Shown here one piece after another: positions 1-13,734 of a stretch of DNA of 64,000 nucleotides. Both the position numbers and the translations under genes were made by a program. Below the pieces are notes generated by a model that worked only from the letters and a program-made list of their open reading frames with translations, did not search any database and had not been told where the DNA came from. Position 1 is the first letter of the stretch; each line of letters begins with the position of its first letter. Origin of the DNA: Marsupella aquatica (lineage: Eukaryota > Marchantiophyta); assembly GCA_973895155.1 (NCBI GenBank), contig OZ316892.1, forward strand, positions 19,282,001 through 19,346,000, in the 5' to 3' direction.

Positions 1-1550
1 TTTTCTGCTGCACGTCTGTCACTGGTATGCGAACGTGGTACTTAGTGTGTGGCTGTTCCCTCTGGCAGCCCCATTATACACTTCTAGTGATCTTTCCAGA
101 AAAGCTTGCTCGTGAAGTTGAGTTCTCTTTGTTGAATTTCTTGCTGCAAATCCATATTGTGCGGCCATTTGACCATTCCTCATCTGAGTACCATTATTTG
201 CACGTAGCGGACAACGAGAAAGACTCGTCTGTTTTGGCATGATTAGATACTATGCTGTACCTAGCTTTCAGAAAATTTAGAGTTTCAAGTGCTCTGCAGA
301 GGTGCTGGACGTTTTCCGAGCTAGCACCCTCATTTCCCAGCGTCGGTAGCGAAGTCATGTACTTGATTTACAATTAGTGGGCATGTGGTCCGGATTCAAG
401 AAGTAGGCAATGGCTTTTCAGTAGCCGTTCCAGTTTGTCTCGAAACAATTTCTTCTACATCTGCTAGAGTTCTACTGCCTTTCGTTGCTGTCATTCGCCT
501 TGCCTGTGTCAGATCGAGGCACTATGGCCTGCCTTCCGTTCTTTTTAATATTCTCCACTTGCACAGTGGAGCTCGTCAAGACGTCAAGCTACTTCACGTT
601 AACTTTACCGTGTCCTGTTGAACCGTTCTGTCATCATCTCGGTCTAGCTTTCTGTCCCCAAACTGCGTCATTGATGTGCTCTGTCACCTCATGGAATTAT
701 TTCGGTTGTTCGCGCACCACGGGTAAACGGTTGTTCACTTGTTCATGATACTTCTCAGTTGTCTGACGAATCCAGCTTCGTTTCGGTGGACTGGGCCGCA
801 TGCTCCACTCATCGGATTGACAACTGCACTGCGCCAGCTATGGGTGCTAAATAATCCTTGTACTTACTCGCATTAGGAGTGCACGGGCCTGTGCCATGGA
901 ACCTTCAATGTAGTCTCTCGCCGTCCTTGCAATGTATTTCTGTCAGGAGACTCAACTGTGAAGTACATGTTTCACGCCATGTGTAGCATAAACGCATTAG
1001 TGAAGATCATAATGTTCTGTTCTTCCCCTTCTGATGTAAGTGCTCCATGTGTCGTCACATAGTAACCACATGTACCACATTGCATTGGAAGTGTGTTTCG
1101 AGCGGCTTTCGTCATCTGGACGTTGTAGTTCGACGTTTGCGTCTCATTACAAGTTGGCTCAGATCGGGAGATTCTTTGTGAGCACTTCGCTTTCGGACTC
1201 TTCCTGGCCTTCCTGAACACCCAAGTGGAAGTTCTGGTAGACCTGCAATGTAATTAGCTGACTGCTTTTGGACGGCCTTAGTGCTTTGAAATACTAGAGG
1301 ATAGACGCATGGTCTGAAAGACCGTTTGTGAGCAATGCAATGTCCTTTCAGTGCTTGGAATTGTGTAGGCACTCGTTCATGAGCGCCATTTCGTCAGTTT
1401 TCTTTGTGGTACCTCAATGTGAAGTCTCGCTTACAGTTTTCGTTCCTGACAAAGTTCTCTTAGGTTGTGATTGTCTGCATTGTGATGAGGGCCATCTGAA
1501 TTGAAGACCTTCATTTAATTGAACTGTTTCCTGGTTGGTGTGCTTGGCAG
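1..1550. other. 5' flank of the pectate lyase gene, no resolved exon
   Basis: No reading frame here resembles a known protein. The region should contain the promoter, 5' UTR and the first exon (signal peptide) of the pectate lyase, because the recognisable coding block begins without an ATG. Two short hydrophobic ATG starts could be leader exons: ATG at 524 (MACLPFFLIFS...) and ATG at 967, which is followed by a GTAAGT donor at 1036. Neither can be joined with certainty; the second has the wrong splice phase for the exon starting at 1551. Confidence 0.4.
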
Positions 1551-3093
1551 ATTGGTGAGCAACGTGGCTGAAATCTCTGGAAGTCGAAGGGATCTCCTTT
1601 CGGAAACAGTGCTCGAGAGAAAGCTCAACGGATGCGGAACAGGAAACCCAATCGCTGATTGCTGGCAATGCGACCCCAACTGGTCTCAGCATCGTCAAAA
1701 ACTGGCTGACTGTGCCATTGGCTTTGGGCAGAATGCCCGAGGAGGTCGCAACGGAGCTATTTACGTTGTGACGGATTCAGGAAATGACAATCCCACCAAT
1801 CCCAATCCAGGCACCATCCGTTATGCGGCTACCCGGTCTGAACCTCTCTGGATCATTTTCGAACGTGATATGACAATCACGTTGTCAGAGGAGTTGATAG
1901 TCACGAGCGACAAGACTTTCGATGGGAGAGGTGCCAATGTCCACATTGCCTACGGTGCTTGCTTTACTCTTCAATACATTTCCAATGTGGTCATCCACGG
2001 CCTGCATATCCATGATTGCAAATCAACTGGGCCAGCTAGAGTGATGAGCTCAGCGACCCACGTCGGAGACCGAGGAGTAGCAGACGGTGATGGCGTCAGC
2101 ATATTCGGATCGAGTAACCTTTGGATTGACCAGAACTACCTTTCGAACTGCGCCGATGGGTTGATTGATGTCATACAGGGCTCTAATTCTGTCACTATCT
2201 CAAACAACTACTTCACGAACCATGACAAGGTTATGCTCTTGGGAGCTCATGATAGCGATTACCAAGACAAGAAAATGCACGTCACCGTCGCATTTAACTA
2301 CTTCGGACCCGGATTGACCCAGCGTCTGCCCAGGTAAGATGACGGCCCTGCCTTGCACTCTAGTGCTCCAGTGGCTTCGAGAGTCTGAATGCTCCATTTT
2401 TGCCTCCTTTTGCTGATGTCTGAACGTTATCCCGCAAGTGGACTTGGACCAGGAGACCCATTGAGATGCTGAAAGGCAATTCTTTCCACGTCGCATGAAC
2501 ACAAGTTTCCATTCATTTCCGGAGCATACTTTTGTTCCTCTCGTCGTTACTTTGAAGTGCAATTCTCTGTGCATCTGTCCAATTTCGACAATCTGTCCCT
2601 ACATATAGCGAGCATCTGCAACGCTTTGACAAAACATGTGGTGTTTATTTTACAGGGGTAGATTAGGATATTTCCATGTGGTCAACAACTACTACTCAGG
2701 TTGGGGCATGTACGCAATTGGTGGAAGTGCAGACCCAACGATCAACAGCGAGGGCAATCACTTCGATGGTAGCGGCTCACCTAGCGAAGTAAACTCCTTT
2801 CTCGTGTACCTCCTTCTCGATGATTTGACACCGATTAAAGATGCTTCTGGACTGATCTTCTAGTTTGCTTAAACTTATCATGGTTGTGGTTGTGGACGTT
2901 TTAACAGGTTTCAAAGAATCTTGACAACACTGGCAATTGGCGGTCTCTGGGAGACGCGTTCACCAATGGCGCTTACTTTGCCCAAAGCGGAGATGCGAGC
3001 TCGGCATCAGTGTACGACAGAGCAACGAGTTTTGATCCCATCCCTGCTTCCCAAGTGGAGGCTGCGACTGCAGGAGCTGGCCCCACAAGCTAA
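1551..3093 (+). CDS. Pectate lyase, polysaccharide lyase family 1 (5' exon missing)
   Basis: Exons 1551-2333, 2656-2788 and 2908-3093 join in phase (introns 2334-2655 and 2789-2907, both GT-AG) and end at TAA 3091-3093. The product should cleave de-esterified homogalacturonan in the cell wall by Ca-dependent beta-elimination. Family landmarks in order: [19 protein letters not shown], the IYVVTDSG block, [39 protein letters not shown] (calcium-binding acids), the catalytic-region lysine in HDKVMLLG, then QRLPR and YFHVVNN around the catalytic arginine, then MYAIGGSA and PTINSEGN. Two departures from the usual plant sequence are Gln for His in the WIDH motif and Gly for Cys after QRLPR. About 366 residues are covered. 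The frame before 1551 holds a stop (TAA 1516-1518), so the signal-peptide exon lies upstream after an intron ending in GGCAG at 1550. Family assignment is firm; the start is unresolved. Confidence 0.93.
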
Positions 3094-5853
3094 AAAGCTG
3101 CAGCCGGTTCCACGGAAATGGATTTTATACTGACATTGTTCTGTATGGAATGAGGAATTTCATTTGTGTGATCCACTCATTGGTTGAATGGTCAGCCCAC
3201 TCACCATTCGCAGGCTTGATAATTAGAGAGAAGCAGGGCATTGTTTTTAGTAATTTAGTGCTCGCAGTCGCACCAATGAGCTGTGAATTTCGGCCGGGTG
3301 TAGCTACTTGTGCACGTAGTAGGTGGCACTCGACCAGCAGTGGTTTTGAGCAGTGGAGGATTGGTGGATAGTTTGCCACATTGCAACCTGGCATCCTAAT
3401 TGTCTGTAAGATGCTCAAGAGTTGTTAGGATTAGTGAGTTGTATTAAGAACATTTAGTTGCACGCAAGAAGGTAGCAGCACAAGACTAGCATGGAATACA
3501 GGTGTTGTCTTTGTTCTTCGCATGACGGCGGAGGTCAACTGGAAGATTGTAATGAAATTGATTCTCAAATGGTGGAATTTTGTTAAAGCCGCCCCGTTCT
3601 TCTATTTTCCAATTCAATGCAGGACTCTAAAAGATAAAGACGTACTGTCCACTGTACTAATGTTCCGGGTAAGCAACTTGCTGCATCATGTCTTCGTCAC
3701 GCAGGTGCTCTCATTTTCAGTATGACATGTTAATGAAGTCCTTGCAATATTTGTTTGGACAAAAGACCTAGACAACGCCGGGAAATTAGAAGTTACGTAC
3801 ACTCATGCCCAGGGTCCTTTGACAGACCGATTGCCAAGTACTCCGTATTACTGAGAACAGAATGGTCTTGATAGTGAATGATAAACAGTCAAAATTCATT
3901 GACGTTCTTTATCAGTACTCAGAAGATGAGGCTACAGCTATAGTACTTTCACTTTTCCGAAACACCTGCATCGAGGTTGAAATTATTTGTCATGCCTCGA
4001 AGAACACTGAAACGCCATTGCTGCCAAATCATACATGTGTTCAATTTTGGGCAGGAGGCTCTCACGAACCTATACCTTCGTTTCAGACTAATTCACGGGT
4101 TGAGAAATTTCGTAAGCTATGCGATTGAGGCTGATTGTTGGTCTCAAGGCATAGCTTACTTCTGATCTAAGGCTTAATCGGATTGGCTTTTCCAAGAATA
4201 GTCCACCTGTTTGAGCATCTATGAAGAACAATGTCTCTGTTTGAAAGGAGCGCTGTTGTGAGCTGAGTACTTCAGTACCTCATAATCGCAAACCAACTTA
4301 AAGGGAACATAGAACGAACATTGTAAGTTTACAAAACTTCCGGCATTAGCAGTTAGGACTGCAAGAGATTTAGAACATTATTGGTCTCATGGCTGGATAG
4401 GATACCTGTCGACACTTGGGTTCGATCATTCATTCATTGCTTCTGACACACTACGACTGATTGGTACTTAAAAAGCAAATTTTACAACAATTTTTCTCCA
4501 GAGCCCGGGAACAGATATTCTAGTGTAGGTTGCATGGGGACAGTCCCTTTACTGACTGTTGAAACCTCCATAAAGTATAGACGGACCCACCACCTTGCAA
4601 GCACGAAGTCCTGGCTCTGGGAAAGGCCATAAAGACAAAATACATGACCGACCAAGGCGCGTTGATTGGACGGAAACTGCAGTCTAAAGTAACTGAAAGG
4701 CTGAATAAAGAGCAACTTGCTCAGAGCCAATATGGAACTTATTGCTCCGCAAACTGAGACTTGCTCCTTCGATGAAGCTCCGCAAATTGAAAAGCCCTGG
4801 TAGCTGTCAGTTGCGCAAATAAGATCTGGCGGCCGTCAATCCGAACTCTTGACATCTGGGACTCATATGAAAACCATTTTGAACCACTACACTTCGACAG
4901 CTCGACACTAACAACACATTTCTGGACTGCTTCATAATTGATTCCCTCGTTGCTTCATAATTGATTCCCTCGTTGCAGATAATTGATTCCTCGTTGCAGA
5001 TAATTGCTTCCCTCGGTTTCGAAGTGTCCAGACGAGGCAGAAGGTACCGGAATGTTTGGTTCTTAAATGTTATTGTTCTGCAAAAGATGGGTCGTTCGAC
5101 AATACATTTTCCCGCAAATCTCCGCGTCTAAACTGCTTAGTGTGACAATATAATCAGTACATCTGCGCGAATAAGCAGTAAGGACCAAGTGATGGATCCA
5201 ACTGTCGTCAAAGAAATGAGTTCCAAGGATTGCTTTCTCGTGTCTTTTGACCCCTCAAATGATACGTCAAGCTGCTTCTTGCAGTGACTTGTAAACTCTT
5301 TTCAAGTAGCCATAGTTTGCAAATGTTGTTAAAGCTTAGTGAAATTCCATACACTAAAAGCCGACCAAGGACAAAAGATTACATCGTTGTTTTTCCAAGA
5401 AAGTGTTTCGTCCTGCCCAAAAGAAGGCAATGACTTGGACACTAGTTAGTATGATAAGACGAGACCGGTCATACACCAAAGTGCAGCTGTAATCCCGCAG
5501 ATATTTGACGAGCATATGCCCATCGCACTTCATTTCAAGGGTCAGCATGTCTAGAGATCTGTCAATGCTTTCAAGAACGGTGGAGATGTGTCAAGAGAAT
5601 CGCTGATCAACTGTACTTTGAACAAGAATCAAGCAAAACATCTCACCACGTTGCTGCTTGCAGACGAAGTGAAGACTTGAATATTATTATTCAATTCACA
5701 TTTGCTCATGGACCGTACAAGCAAAGATGTATCCTCCACAAACTCATTAGTTTTCCAAAAATTACCAACCCTTACTCAAACGAAATCGCTGTACATATCT
5801 ACAGTTCAATTTCCTGAAACAAAGCCATCAAAACCTGGATCGCATGGACAACC
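3094..5853. other. Intergenic stretch between two convergent genes
   Basis: This lies between the pectate lyase stop (+) and the stop of the minus-strand metallo-hydrolase gene, so it should hold both 3' UTRs. No open frame longer than about 100 codons resembles a protein. The only structure seen is a short tandem repeat at 4928-5017. Confidence 0.5.
4928..5017. repeat. Tandem repeat, about 4 copies of a 22-23 bp unit
   Basis: Units start near 4928, 4951, 4974 and 4996. The first two are identical (TGCTTCATAATTGATTCCC core); the last two carry TGCAGATAATTG at the start instead. It lies in intergenic DNA. Confidence 0.85.
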
Positions 5854-8800
5854 CTACATCCGATGATGGTTCTTTAGCCACTGGTTTTCAGACACTGGTC
5901 TCAACAGTCCTCTCCTCTTCTCATCGGCAATTGTGGTGAAAGGACCTCCATAGTCATGTCCAGGGTATACTCTGCAGGTGAGCAATTGTCGACCACGTAA
6001 GTATTCTTATCGCATATCTCATGTCAAAGGATGTTGGCCATTAGCGAATGAAGGTACTGTAGATATTCTAAATAGAAAGAAGGGTAGAAAAAGGAATTCA
6101 ACTATCAGTGTGAATTCCACAGATACACAGACTGGCTTTCTTAATCAACGTCCAAATCATAAAAAGAAGAACTTCGAAATTGGCGTAAGTTGAAGGTACT
6201 CACTTGGTGTTGTCAGGTAAGCTCGCAAGCTTTTTCTGAAGACTAATATACATAGCTTTAGGATCACAATCAGGAAAGTCCAGCCTCCCACAACTGCCAT
6301 ACACCAATGATGTGAATCATAAAATCCCTCCTCCAACTATTATCAAAATCGCAGAAAGAAAAATTTCAAACTAAATCTTTGTTGGGATCAGGGTCACAGT
6401 TTGCAAACCAACCTTCCAATGAAAAGTGTATCTCCCGACAGTAGGATGTCTTGATCAGCTCTGTGCACAGAAGCCAAATGAAGTATAAGCAACCTTCTGA
6501 ATATCGCTTTCGGTCTTGTAAAATTGGCATGAGAGGAAAAACGGAGAACCAACGTAGGCAGTAATCTTACTTCAGATTCCGATTCAGCAGCCCTAATAAA
6601 GACATAAGCGGACAAAACGAGGAAACGAAATCGATTCCTTCGGCACAAGACACTCCGTAGTAGGAATAACTTATCAGGTAAACCCACACACGGACTTGCC
6701 TTGGTATGTGAATGCACTGACTGCCTGGGGTGTGACCCGGAGTATGAATAAAATGGAATTTGATACTCCCAATGTTGATAACGGCCGAGTCCTGGAAAAA
6801 TCGACAGAGATCTGTCAGAAAAATCATCCACAAGGAACTCCTCTCAGTTTGACCTTACAGGCATTACCAAACTAGCACCATGATGTCGATGCCGCTCTCT
6901 GAGAAAACCAACATCCCTATGGTCCTGTCTACTTGAAACCTACCCTCTTGTAAAAGTAGTCCTCACCAACTTTTCGAACTGTTTGGTCCAGGATCAAGAC
7001 ATTTCCGTTCTCGCGCTAGTAATCTTTGATGCAAAACCATTTCAATTCATGGGCAACATGGTTGAAACGATAATTTAGACACCTGAATGCTACAGTAAAT
7101 AAGTCCGAATTCTACCACGAGAGTGACCAACGATAATCACATTCAACAGAAAACCATGGTTACACCAACAAATGTGCTACTGCTGGACCAGGCTGGAGGA
7201 AAAAGGGTATTGAACAGTATTGAATGTCATGAAGTGGTTGTTGCAACGGTACCTAACGTATTGTATTAGGACAAGACATCGCGCAATTGGTCTAAAACGT
7301 GAATTCTGGCATTCAACAGTTGAATATTTCACACCAGTTGCTTTCCATGAAAATGGCTAGATACCTCAAGCATAACCATTGATGCAGCTGGGACACCATT
7401 TTTAACGCGCACTGTCTCGGCATCATTTTTGTTGATGTATACCTGCCACGGAATCGCAAATTTAACCACAATCGCTGCTTCATGACAACTTAGGCTTGAA
7501 CTTACAAATGATCAACAGAGTGCGTAAAATTGATAATTTTAAAATCAAAAGTCTTCATTGAGTTAAGGGAACAATCGTCAGACACACTAAGCTTTGGTGA
7601 CCGATGCAATATGAAGGTATAGACTATCTCTGACAACTAAAGCAATAAATGTATTGAAAGGTGTCAAAGACCCTAAGCGAAGCTACCAGAAAGTCGCATA
7701 TGACCTTCAGATACGCACCTTAACTTTGTCATCCATTGCAAGCTCCCGGACACCCGGTACTTTTATCCCAAGAGAGTCAAAAGGTGGGGGAGGAGTACCA
7801 CCAACATGATCGAAGTGATAGTGGGTCACAATTGCTCCAACCTGTGACGGTCAATTAATAAATTATGGAAGGGTGATTAATAAAATACCGTTGCAGACAG
7901 CGTCTCAAATTGACCCATGTCAGATACTAGACACACCAAAGGTCAAATCAATCACAGCAACAGTTTGTGTGCTGCAAACAAAACCACAACACCTTTTGAG
8001 ACATGCCTAGTTGTAGCAATCTATACTAAATACACCAAATCTCGTACATGCTATTCAACTACAACAATTGCTTCAACACCATGCATTGTTTAGGGATGGC
8101 GAGAATAAAAATACTAAGAAATTACCAGCTTCATGTTGTCTGCAGCCACCATGGCCTTGATACCCTGAATAGATTCCCACCCATACCAAACAAGATTAGA
8201 GGAATTTTATTTTGCACTGTCCGATGCATGAATCCATTACCTAGCCTGCAAGCTTTTCCTACCACTTATGGAGCCATGAACAAGCCACCAACTCAAACGA
8301 CACTAGGGAAACAAGTAGGAAGAGTCCAGTCCCATACATTTACATCCCATGCAGCATCCACAACCACACATTCGCGTGTTTTGGCATCCCCAATCAAGTA
8401 AACAAAATTCTGCATTTGCTCTGCACTGCTGAAAATCTGCATTGTGGCAACCACAGGTAAATGACTAGGATGAAGCAGGTAACCTACTTAATAGAAGTGA
8501 GAGCCCAAAATGACAATTAGACAAAATAATCTACATGTAACTGATCTTATTTTCAATGCTATGAAAGATATCACCTTGATCACAAACCTATGAACAGATG
8601 CTCAGAAAGACAGACCTGACGTTCAACTATATTTGTCGGTGACAGACAGAAGTCCCGTGCAGGAAAAAGCTGAGTCACAATCATTTACAACATCGCACCG
8701 GATGGTCAGAACAGTTCTTAACCTCACTGATAATGCTACGAGCCCCGTACTGAACCTTTCCACAAAGAGAACGAAGAAGTATATCACCAAAATAAGAAAA

Positions 8801-10675
8801 GTGAGGCCTCCTACATATGAGAAGTAACCACAAGAGGGACAAAGTCCTCGTATCCTTTAGCAATCCCAAACAAATCCCAAACAAGTCGTACTGAAGCCCA
8901 AGTTCCGATTTTCCAATTGTGACGTCCATATTAGCTATTAGTTTCGAATTGTTGCCCATATTAGTTAGCCAACAAGAAACCCAATTGAAAGACTTCCCTA
9001 TGTCTGCTGGTGTTGAAGGTGGATAATTAACGTTTTTATCACCTTCTAATGAGCCTCACCCTACTCGTTGTGAATGAGTCTTGATTTCTGTTTTGATAGT
9101 AGACTGTTAAGTTCATTGTCTTTTCCAAGAAATCAAATTCACAATTTGATATTTAATTTTTGATCTTCATAAGCATAGGATTGCAAAGGTATCTCCCATT
9201 CCAGAGGATGTCCCCTTTAGATCGACTTCACTAGTGGCATCTACACACATCGCCCAGATGAACAAGGAGCACTTCAAGTTGGACCAAGCCCCCTGACAGT
9301 GGAGGGACCAAACCACCGGACTGAACGGTTTACGTGACATATTTCCAAAAATTGACACAGGTAAATTGCCGTCCATTCTAACCTGTCGGAAATAGAACCC
9401 ATCCACGGCCTCTTGAGCAAGAGCGACCTTCTTCTTGATGGTAGCATCGTCTGGTGACTGGAAGGACAATCAGATGACCTTCATTAGGACTGCACATTTT
9501 TTCTTAAATGGTTTCATTACGAGTGTCCAAAAATAGTAGAAAAGCGTGAAGCTTCCTACAAAACATCATGAGGTTGTAAAGCAGATAAGATTAGCATATT
9601 TTGAACTTCCAGCAACGACGCCAGGTAGGACGTAACTGACGATGAGCATACCAACTCAGAAGCTTTAGAATAATCCTTCGCTGCTTTAGTGTATTCCTTT
9701 AAAGCAAAGTTTGCCTCTCCACGCCTGAAATAGCCCTGTCAAAAGATTCTCAAGCCCTTCTTAAGCACTATAAAAACGGAAAAGCACACAAATATCAAAC
9801 AATGCAAATAAGGATATGAAATCTGCAATCACACGCAGATAAGAGTAGGTCATTCAATTCTTATTTGAAGCAAAGAAAAGCGACATACTATCTAGCTCGC
9901 AAAATCTGGACCAAATTGATATGAAGGAATGAGCATTATGGATATAAACAAGTGCACAGAGCAAAATGAGGTAGGAAGTGAGCAGCTCTCACCTTACTCC
10001 AGGTGTTTCTAGTGGCCACTGTCTTGTCTGCTTCCTCCGCAGCCTGTACGGGGTTCAATGTGACAACATGTCATGACCAAAATTTGTTTACTTCAACTTT
10101 TACTTCAACTAAACCCTAACAGACAATTCCTAAATTTCAGCTCAGGGCACAAACAATCACTCCCTACACGGCCCTTCACCACATGTGTCCATCACACTGT
10201 GAGCGAGGAGAACCAGGTAGTTAAGATACAGATTGGATAAGTGACACATTAGACAGCCAGATCACTCCATGCACGGCCCTTCTCCGCATGTTTCCATCAC
10301 ACTGAGCGAGGAGAACCAGGTACTTAAGATAAAGATCGGATCAGTGACACATCAGAGAGCCAGACAAAAGGAAGAGTATCGATTCACGGACCAGTGCTCA
10401 GCCCCAATCTTTGAAGAGAAATATAATCGCTACAAGCCCCATCGAAATCCATACTTTTAACGACTGAATAGCACGAGACTCTAATCTCAGCTCACCTCCT
10501 GAAATTGCCCAAGCTTGAGGTGAGTGAAGGACATGTTGCTATGGAGGGTGGCCAGCTCATCAGCCCCGGCGACGTCACCAGCGGCTGCAAGTGCCTGCTG
10601 ATAGTGATCAAGAGCGAGGCTGTAGTTCCCTTGACGCACTGCATCATTGCCTGCAGCTTTGAGAGCGTCGGCCAT
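5854..10675 (-). CDS. TPR-domain plus metallo-beta-lactamase-fold hydrolase (glyoxalase II-like)
   Basis: Thirteen exons, in transcript order: 10675-10496, 10043-9993, 9735-9652, 9457-9383, 8669-8616, 8436-8338, 8164-8126, 7841-7719, 7442-7365, 6791-6700, 6460-6413, 6293-6204, 5971-5854. They total 1,131 nt (376 aa), and every junction keeps phase. Residues 1 to about 130 are a tetratricopeptide helical region (AAGNDAVRQGNYSLALDHYQ; GYFRRGEANFALKEY). Residues about 131-376 are a metallo-beta-lactamase domain with all expected metal ligands: THYHFDH (H201, H203, D205, H206), HTPGHTPG (H281), SGDTLFIG (D302) and VYPGHDYGG (H343). The C-terminal half looks like hydroxyacylglutathione hydrolase/LACTB2-type enzymes, so a thioester or related hydrolase with one or two zinc ions is expected; the substrate is not visible. 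No transit peptide is evident, so a cytosolic location is likely. Intron 10 starts with GC, not GT. Exon 6 may end at 8344 instead of 8338. Confidence 0.9.
10156..10363. repeat. Tandem duplication, 2 copies of about 105 bp, in intron 1 of the TPR-MBL gene
   Basis: Copy 1 starts at 10156 and copy 2 at 10261, both with ATCACTCC, and both share GAGCGAGGAGAACCAGGTA. They differ at scattered positions and small indels. Both lie inside intron 10044-10495 and are non-coding. Confidence 0.85.
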
Positions 10676-11440
10676 AGTATCACCTTCAAAGAGTCAGATG
10701 CACCTGCCCAAGAAGGTGGACTCAAGCGTAAAAGAACTTTCTTCAGAAAAAAACCTACTCTTGAATCTCACATAATTTATTCAGGGGCTGTTCCAGTACA
10801 AACACCCAGAGCTCCCTTGACACCCAAACTTTGCACTATCTCATCGTCAACGGGTTTTTCAAACACGCCTAGCCTGAACACCTGAAAGAGATGTTCAAGT
10901 GTAATTCTACAACGCAGAGAGCCAAGGTCGGCACACCAGATGGCCTCAATCCCAGACTCCAAATTACACATCGCTAGACACAATCAGCAAAATCTTCGTG
11001 GGCCCAAGTGATTAATGAGGCATTCAGACTCTTATTTTAAAATGTGAATTAACTTTGTCGGCATTGTACACATCTACTCACAGCTAGTCCTCTTGGAAAC
11101 CGCAATAATTCAGTGAGATATGTGGAGCCCCCTCTGTCCAGACTCAACTTTATGAAGAAATAACCCATGAATCAGTACGTCAATGGCTTGATATAACAGC
11201 GAGTAGATTAAATCATTACCCAACCCATCCCTTTTCAAACAATCATGGGGAGAATCCGAATCTCCACCGTGGAAATTGGAAAAAATGTTGGATAGTTGCT
11301 GATTCATCCCAACAACAATGTCGGTTAAGGTAGGGCAAGGTAGGCTCTGACAACCCAACAGGACCAATCATCCGTCCCGGCTGGGCAACTGAGATGACGA
11401 TGCAAAGGAAGGAAGAATGATTGAATGACATAATTCTTAC

Positions 11441-11630
11441 CAGCGATGACTCGCATCATGTGGATACTCTCGGCTTTTTTAAACATTCTGAAACTGATCC
11501 AGCCAACAATGAGCCAACCCACACCTTTCCGGAGGAGGGGAACGGCTACCGCGCCAAGGGACGAAGGGACAGGGGCCTCACCACTTTTCTGCCCCCATCT
11601 GAGCTCCGTTTTCACCAGACTTTTCCACAT
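11441..11630 (-). CDS. Possible first exon of a small single-pass membrane protein, unidentified
   Basis: ATG at 11628-11630 opens a 63-codon frame that ends at a strong donor (CTG then GTAAGAATT). The peptide starts MWKSLVKTELRW, is basic, and holds one hydrophobic stretch (GVGWLIVGWISF) followed by RMFKKAE, a pattern seen in small mitochondrial inner-membrane proteins. A possible acceptor 50 bp downstream (TCTCAG ending at 11391) keeps phase and would add about 50 residues to a stop near 11243, but that intron would be unusually short. I do not recognise the protein. It lies upstream of the TPR-MBL gene on the same strand and could instead be a chance frame in its 5' region. Confidence 0.3.
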
Positions 11631-12060
11631 CTTTGCGTGTTCGTTCTCAGTCACTCAAACGCAACAAACAAACACATGCAGGCAGGCAGCCTTCGAGGAT
11701 TGAAAGATTTCCCCAAAAGAGGATTCAAGAAGAACAGGAAGCAGAACAAGAATCACAAGAAGAAGAGGCGGGTATCACTGGGGCGAGAGCAATCAAGCGT
11801 TCTCTGTCGGTGCAGCACAGGGAGGATTAGGCAAGGCACCTTCAGTCGAGGAGTCGCCAGCCAACACGAAGAGCCTGAGCGCCAAAGAAGAAGAGCACCG
11901 CGAACACAATTCCTAAGGCCTCGAGATCCCAAAAGACGAGCAAAATCAGATCCCCAACACCTGCAAAAAGTCTCCTGCTTGGACGATCTCGACAACCCAA
12001 TGCAATATGAACAACCTCTTTCCTTTCTCTCTTTCTCTGACTACTGTGCCACCTTGCCAG

Positions 12061-12094
12061 GAGAGGAGAGGAGAGGAGAGGAGAGGAGAGGAGA
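12061..12094. repeat. GGAGA microsatellite
   Basis: About seven uninterrupted GAGAG/GGAGA pentamers. On the minus strand this is a CT-rich tract of the kind common in plant 5' UTRs and core promoters. Confidence 0.9.
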
Positions 12095-12099
12095 TGCAG

Positions 12100-13000
12100 G
12101 CCGAGAGCAAAAAAGTTTTTTTCAATGTTTCTTTCTTCCGTCTTTGTCCCGTCTGAAAGGCAAGAGTGTGTTGACACAATGTGCACAACTTCCGATCAGT
12201 TTAATTAACACAAAGAACTCTAATAGGAGTGAGAAAAGCTCTCCCTGAATGAGTGCTGAGAGGACAGTGGGCAGATGAGCCTTAATGAACACTTTCCTCA
12301 CTGTACAATCCACCGATGGATACAAGTACTCACGATGGGGTACTCGATGTACAGGTACAGACGGCACATTCTCAGATTCTCTGTGCAGATTGCTGTCCAT
12401 ATCTTCAGTACATTCCTGTACACCTCTCAGTAATACGGTCCTCTCTTTCCTCTTGTCTCGTCTACCCAACTTCCAAGTTCCAACAATCAGTCCTGGACTC
12501 TCTCATCTCTAGAAGAAACTTCCCATCTTCTAGGACCAAATTCCTTTTGATGACCCCTCATGCACTTTTACTCAGGACCATTACCAGGCCTTGCAGTGTA
12601 GTGTACTGCTCACTAGTGGGCTTTTTGGCTCTTTGGTCTTCATGGGGATTTTCCCTTGTGCTCTTCAGTCTCTTATCCTTGGAATCTTGTTTCTCATTAG
12701 GCACTCTTTCTTCTTTGGTAACTTGCTTTGTATATTGAGAGTTTAGTCCCGAGATCTTTACTTATCTAACTCATTCACAGAATGCTCCAACTGGAAATTA
12801 AATAGTCTATTAATTTGCAGAATATAGTTACTGTTCATTCCATCTCATTCTTTTTCAGAACAAAAGTAGGACAAGAACATAGCCACGTACACCTTGACAA
12901 AACAGTGCTCACTATCCAGGAAAGGAAAATTTGTGATTCAATTTTTTCCAACAGAGTGCTTGGATGGCAACATGGATTAATAATACACTTTTCTTTTCTG
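12100..13000. other. Intergenic stretch with no recognised gene
   Basis: Only short frames are present on both strands and none resembles a protein. It lies between the GGAGA tract and the degenerate tandem array that starts near 13,000. Confidence 0.4.
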
Positions 13001-13645
13001 CCCAATCCAATGATCAGGGGACTTGACGGCCCAAGCATTTTGAGAGAGCTTGTTCTTGGCATTGAAAAGCTAAATCTAGATGAACATGTAGTTCATGAAG
13101 ATAGAGGGCAACATGGATCAGTCTGACACTTTTCTCTGGTGCCCAATCTGGACTACCAGGGGACTTGACTGCCCAAGCATTTTGAGAGGGAGTTTTGTCC
13201 CATTGAAAACTAATTTAGATGAACATGTTCATGGAGTTGGCTGACAACATGGATCAATCTTGCAGGTTTCTCTTCCGCCCAATCAACAATGAAGGGACTT
13301 GACTGTCCAAGCATTTTGATTGAGATTGTAGTTGGCATATAAAGCTAATTTCGATGAACATGTAGTTCATGGAGATGGAGGGCAACATAGATCAATCTAA
13401 CACTGTTCTTTTGTGCCCAATCTGCACTGCCAGGGGACTTGACAGCCTATGCATGTTTTGAGAGATTGGTTTTTTGCATTCAAAGCTAATAAATTTAGAT
13501 GACCATGTACTCCATGGAGATGGAGGGCAAAATGGATCAGTCTTACGATTTTCTCTTGTGTCAAAACTGGACTACCCGGGCACTAGATGGTCCAAGCATT
13601 TTGAAAATATTTGTTCATGTCCTCTTAAATCCAAAAGGGAATTGC
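12890..13645. repeat. Degenerate tandem array, 5 copies of a 133-145 bp unit
   Basis: A marker core (GACTTGACTGCCCAAGCATTTTG and variants, trimmed here) recurs at about 13020, 13162, 13296, 13436 and 13581. Each copy also holds GATGAACATGT with TTCATGGAGATGGAGGGCAA or a variant, and a GCCCAATCTGGACTACC-like block. Copies differ by many substitutions and indels, so the array is old. No frame is kept through it. Confidence 0.85.
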
Positions 13646-13734
13646 ACGCCCATTCACATGGGTCATGTCATGCTTAACCACACGACCTGTTATAAGAACA
13701 CACAAAATTATACACGACTTGACTCGTATTACTA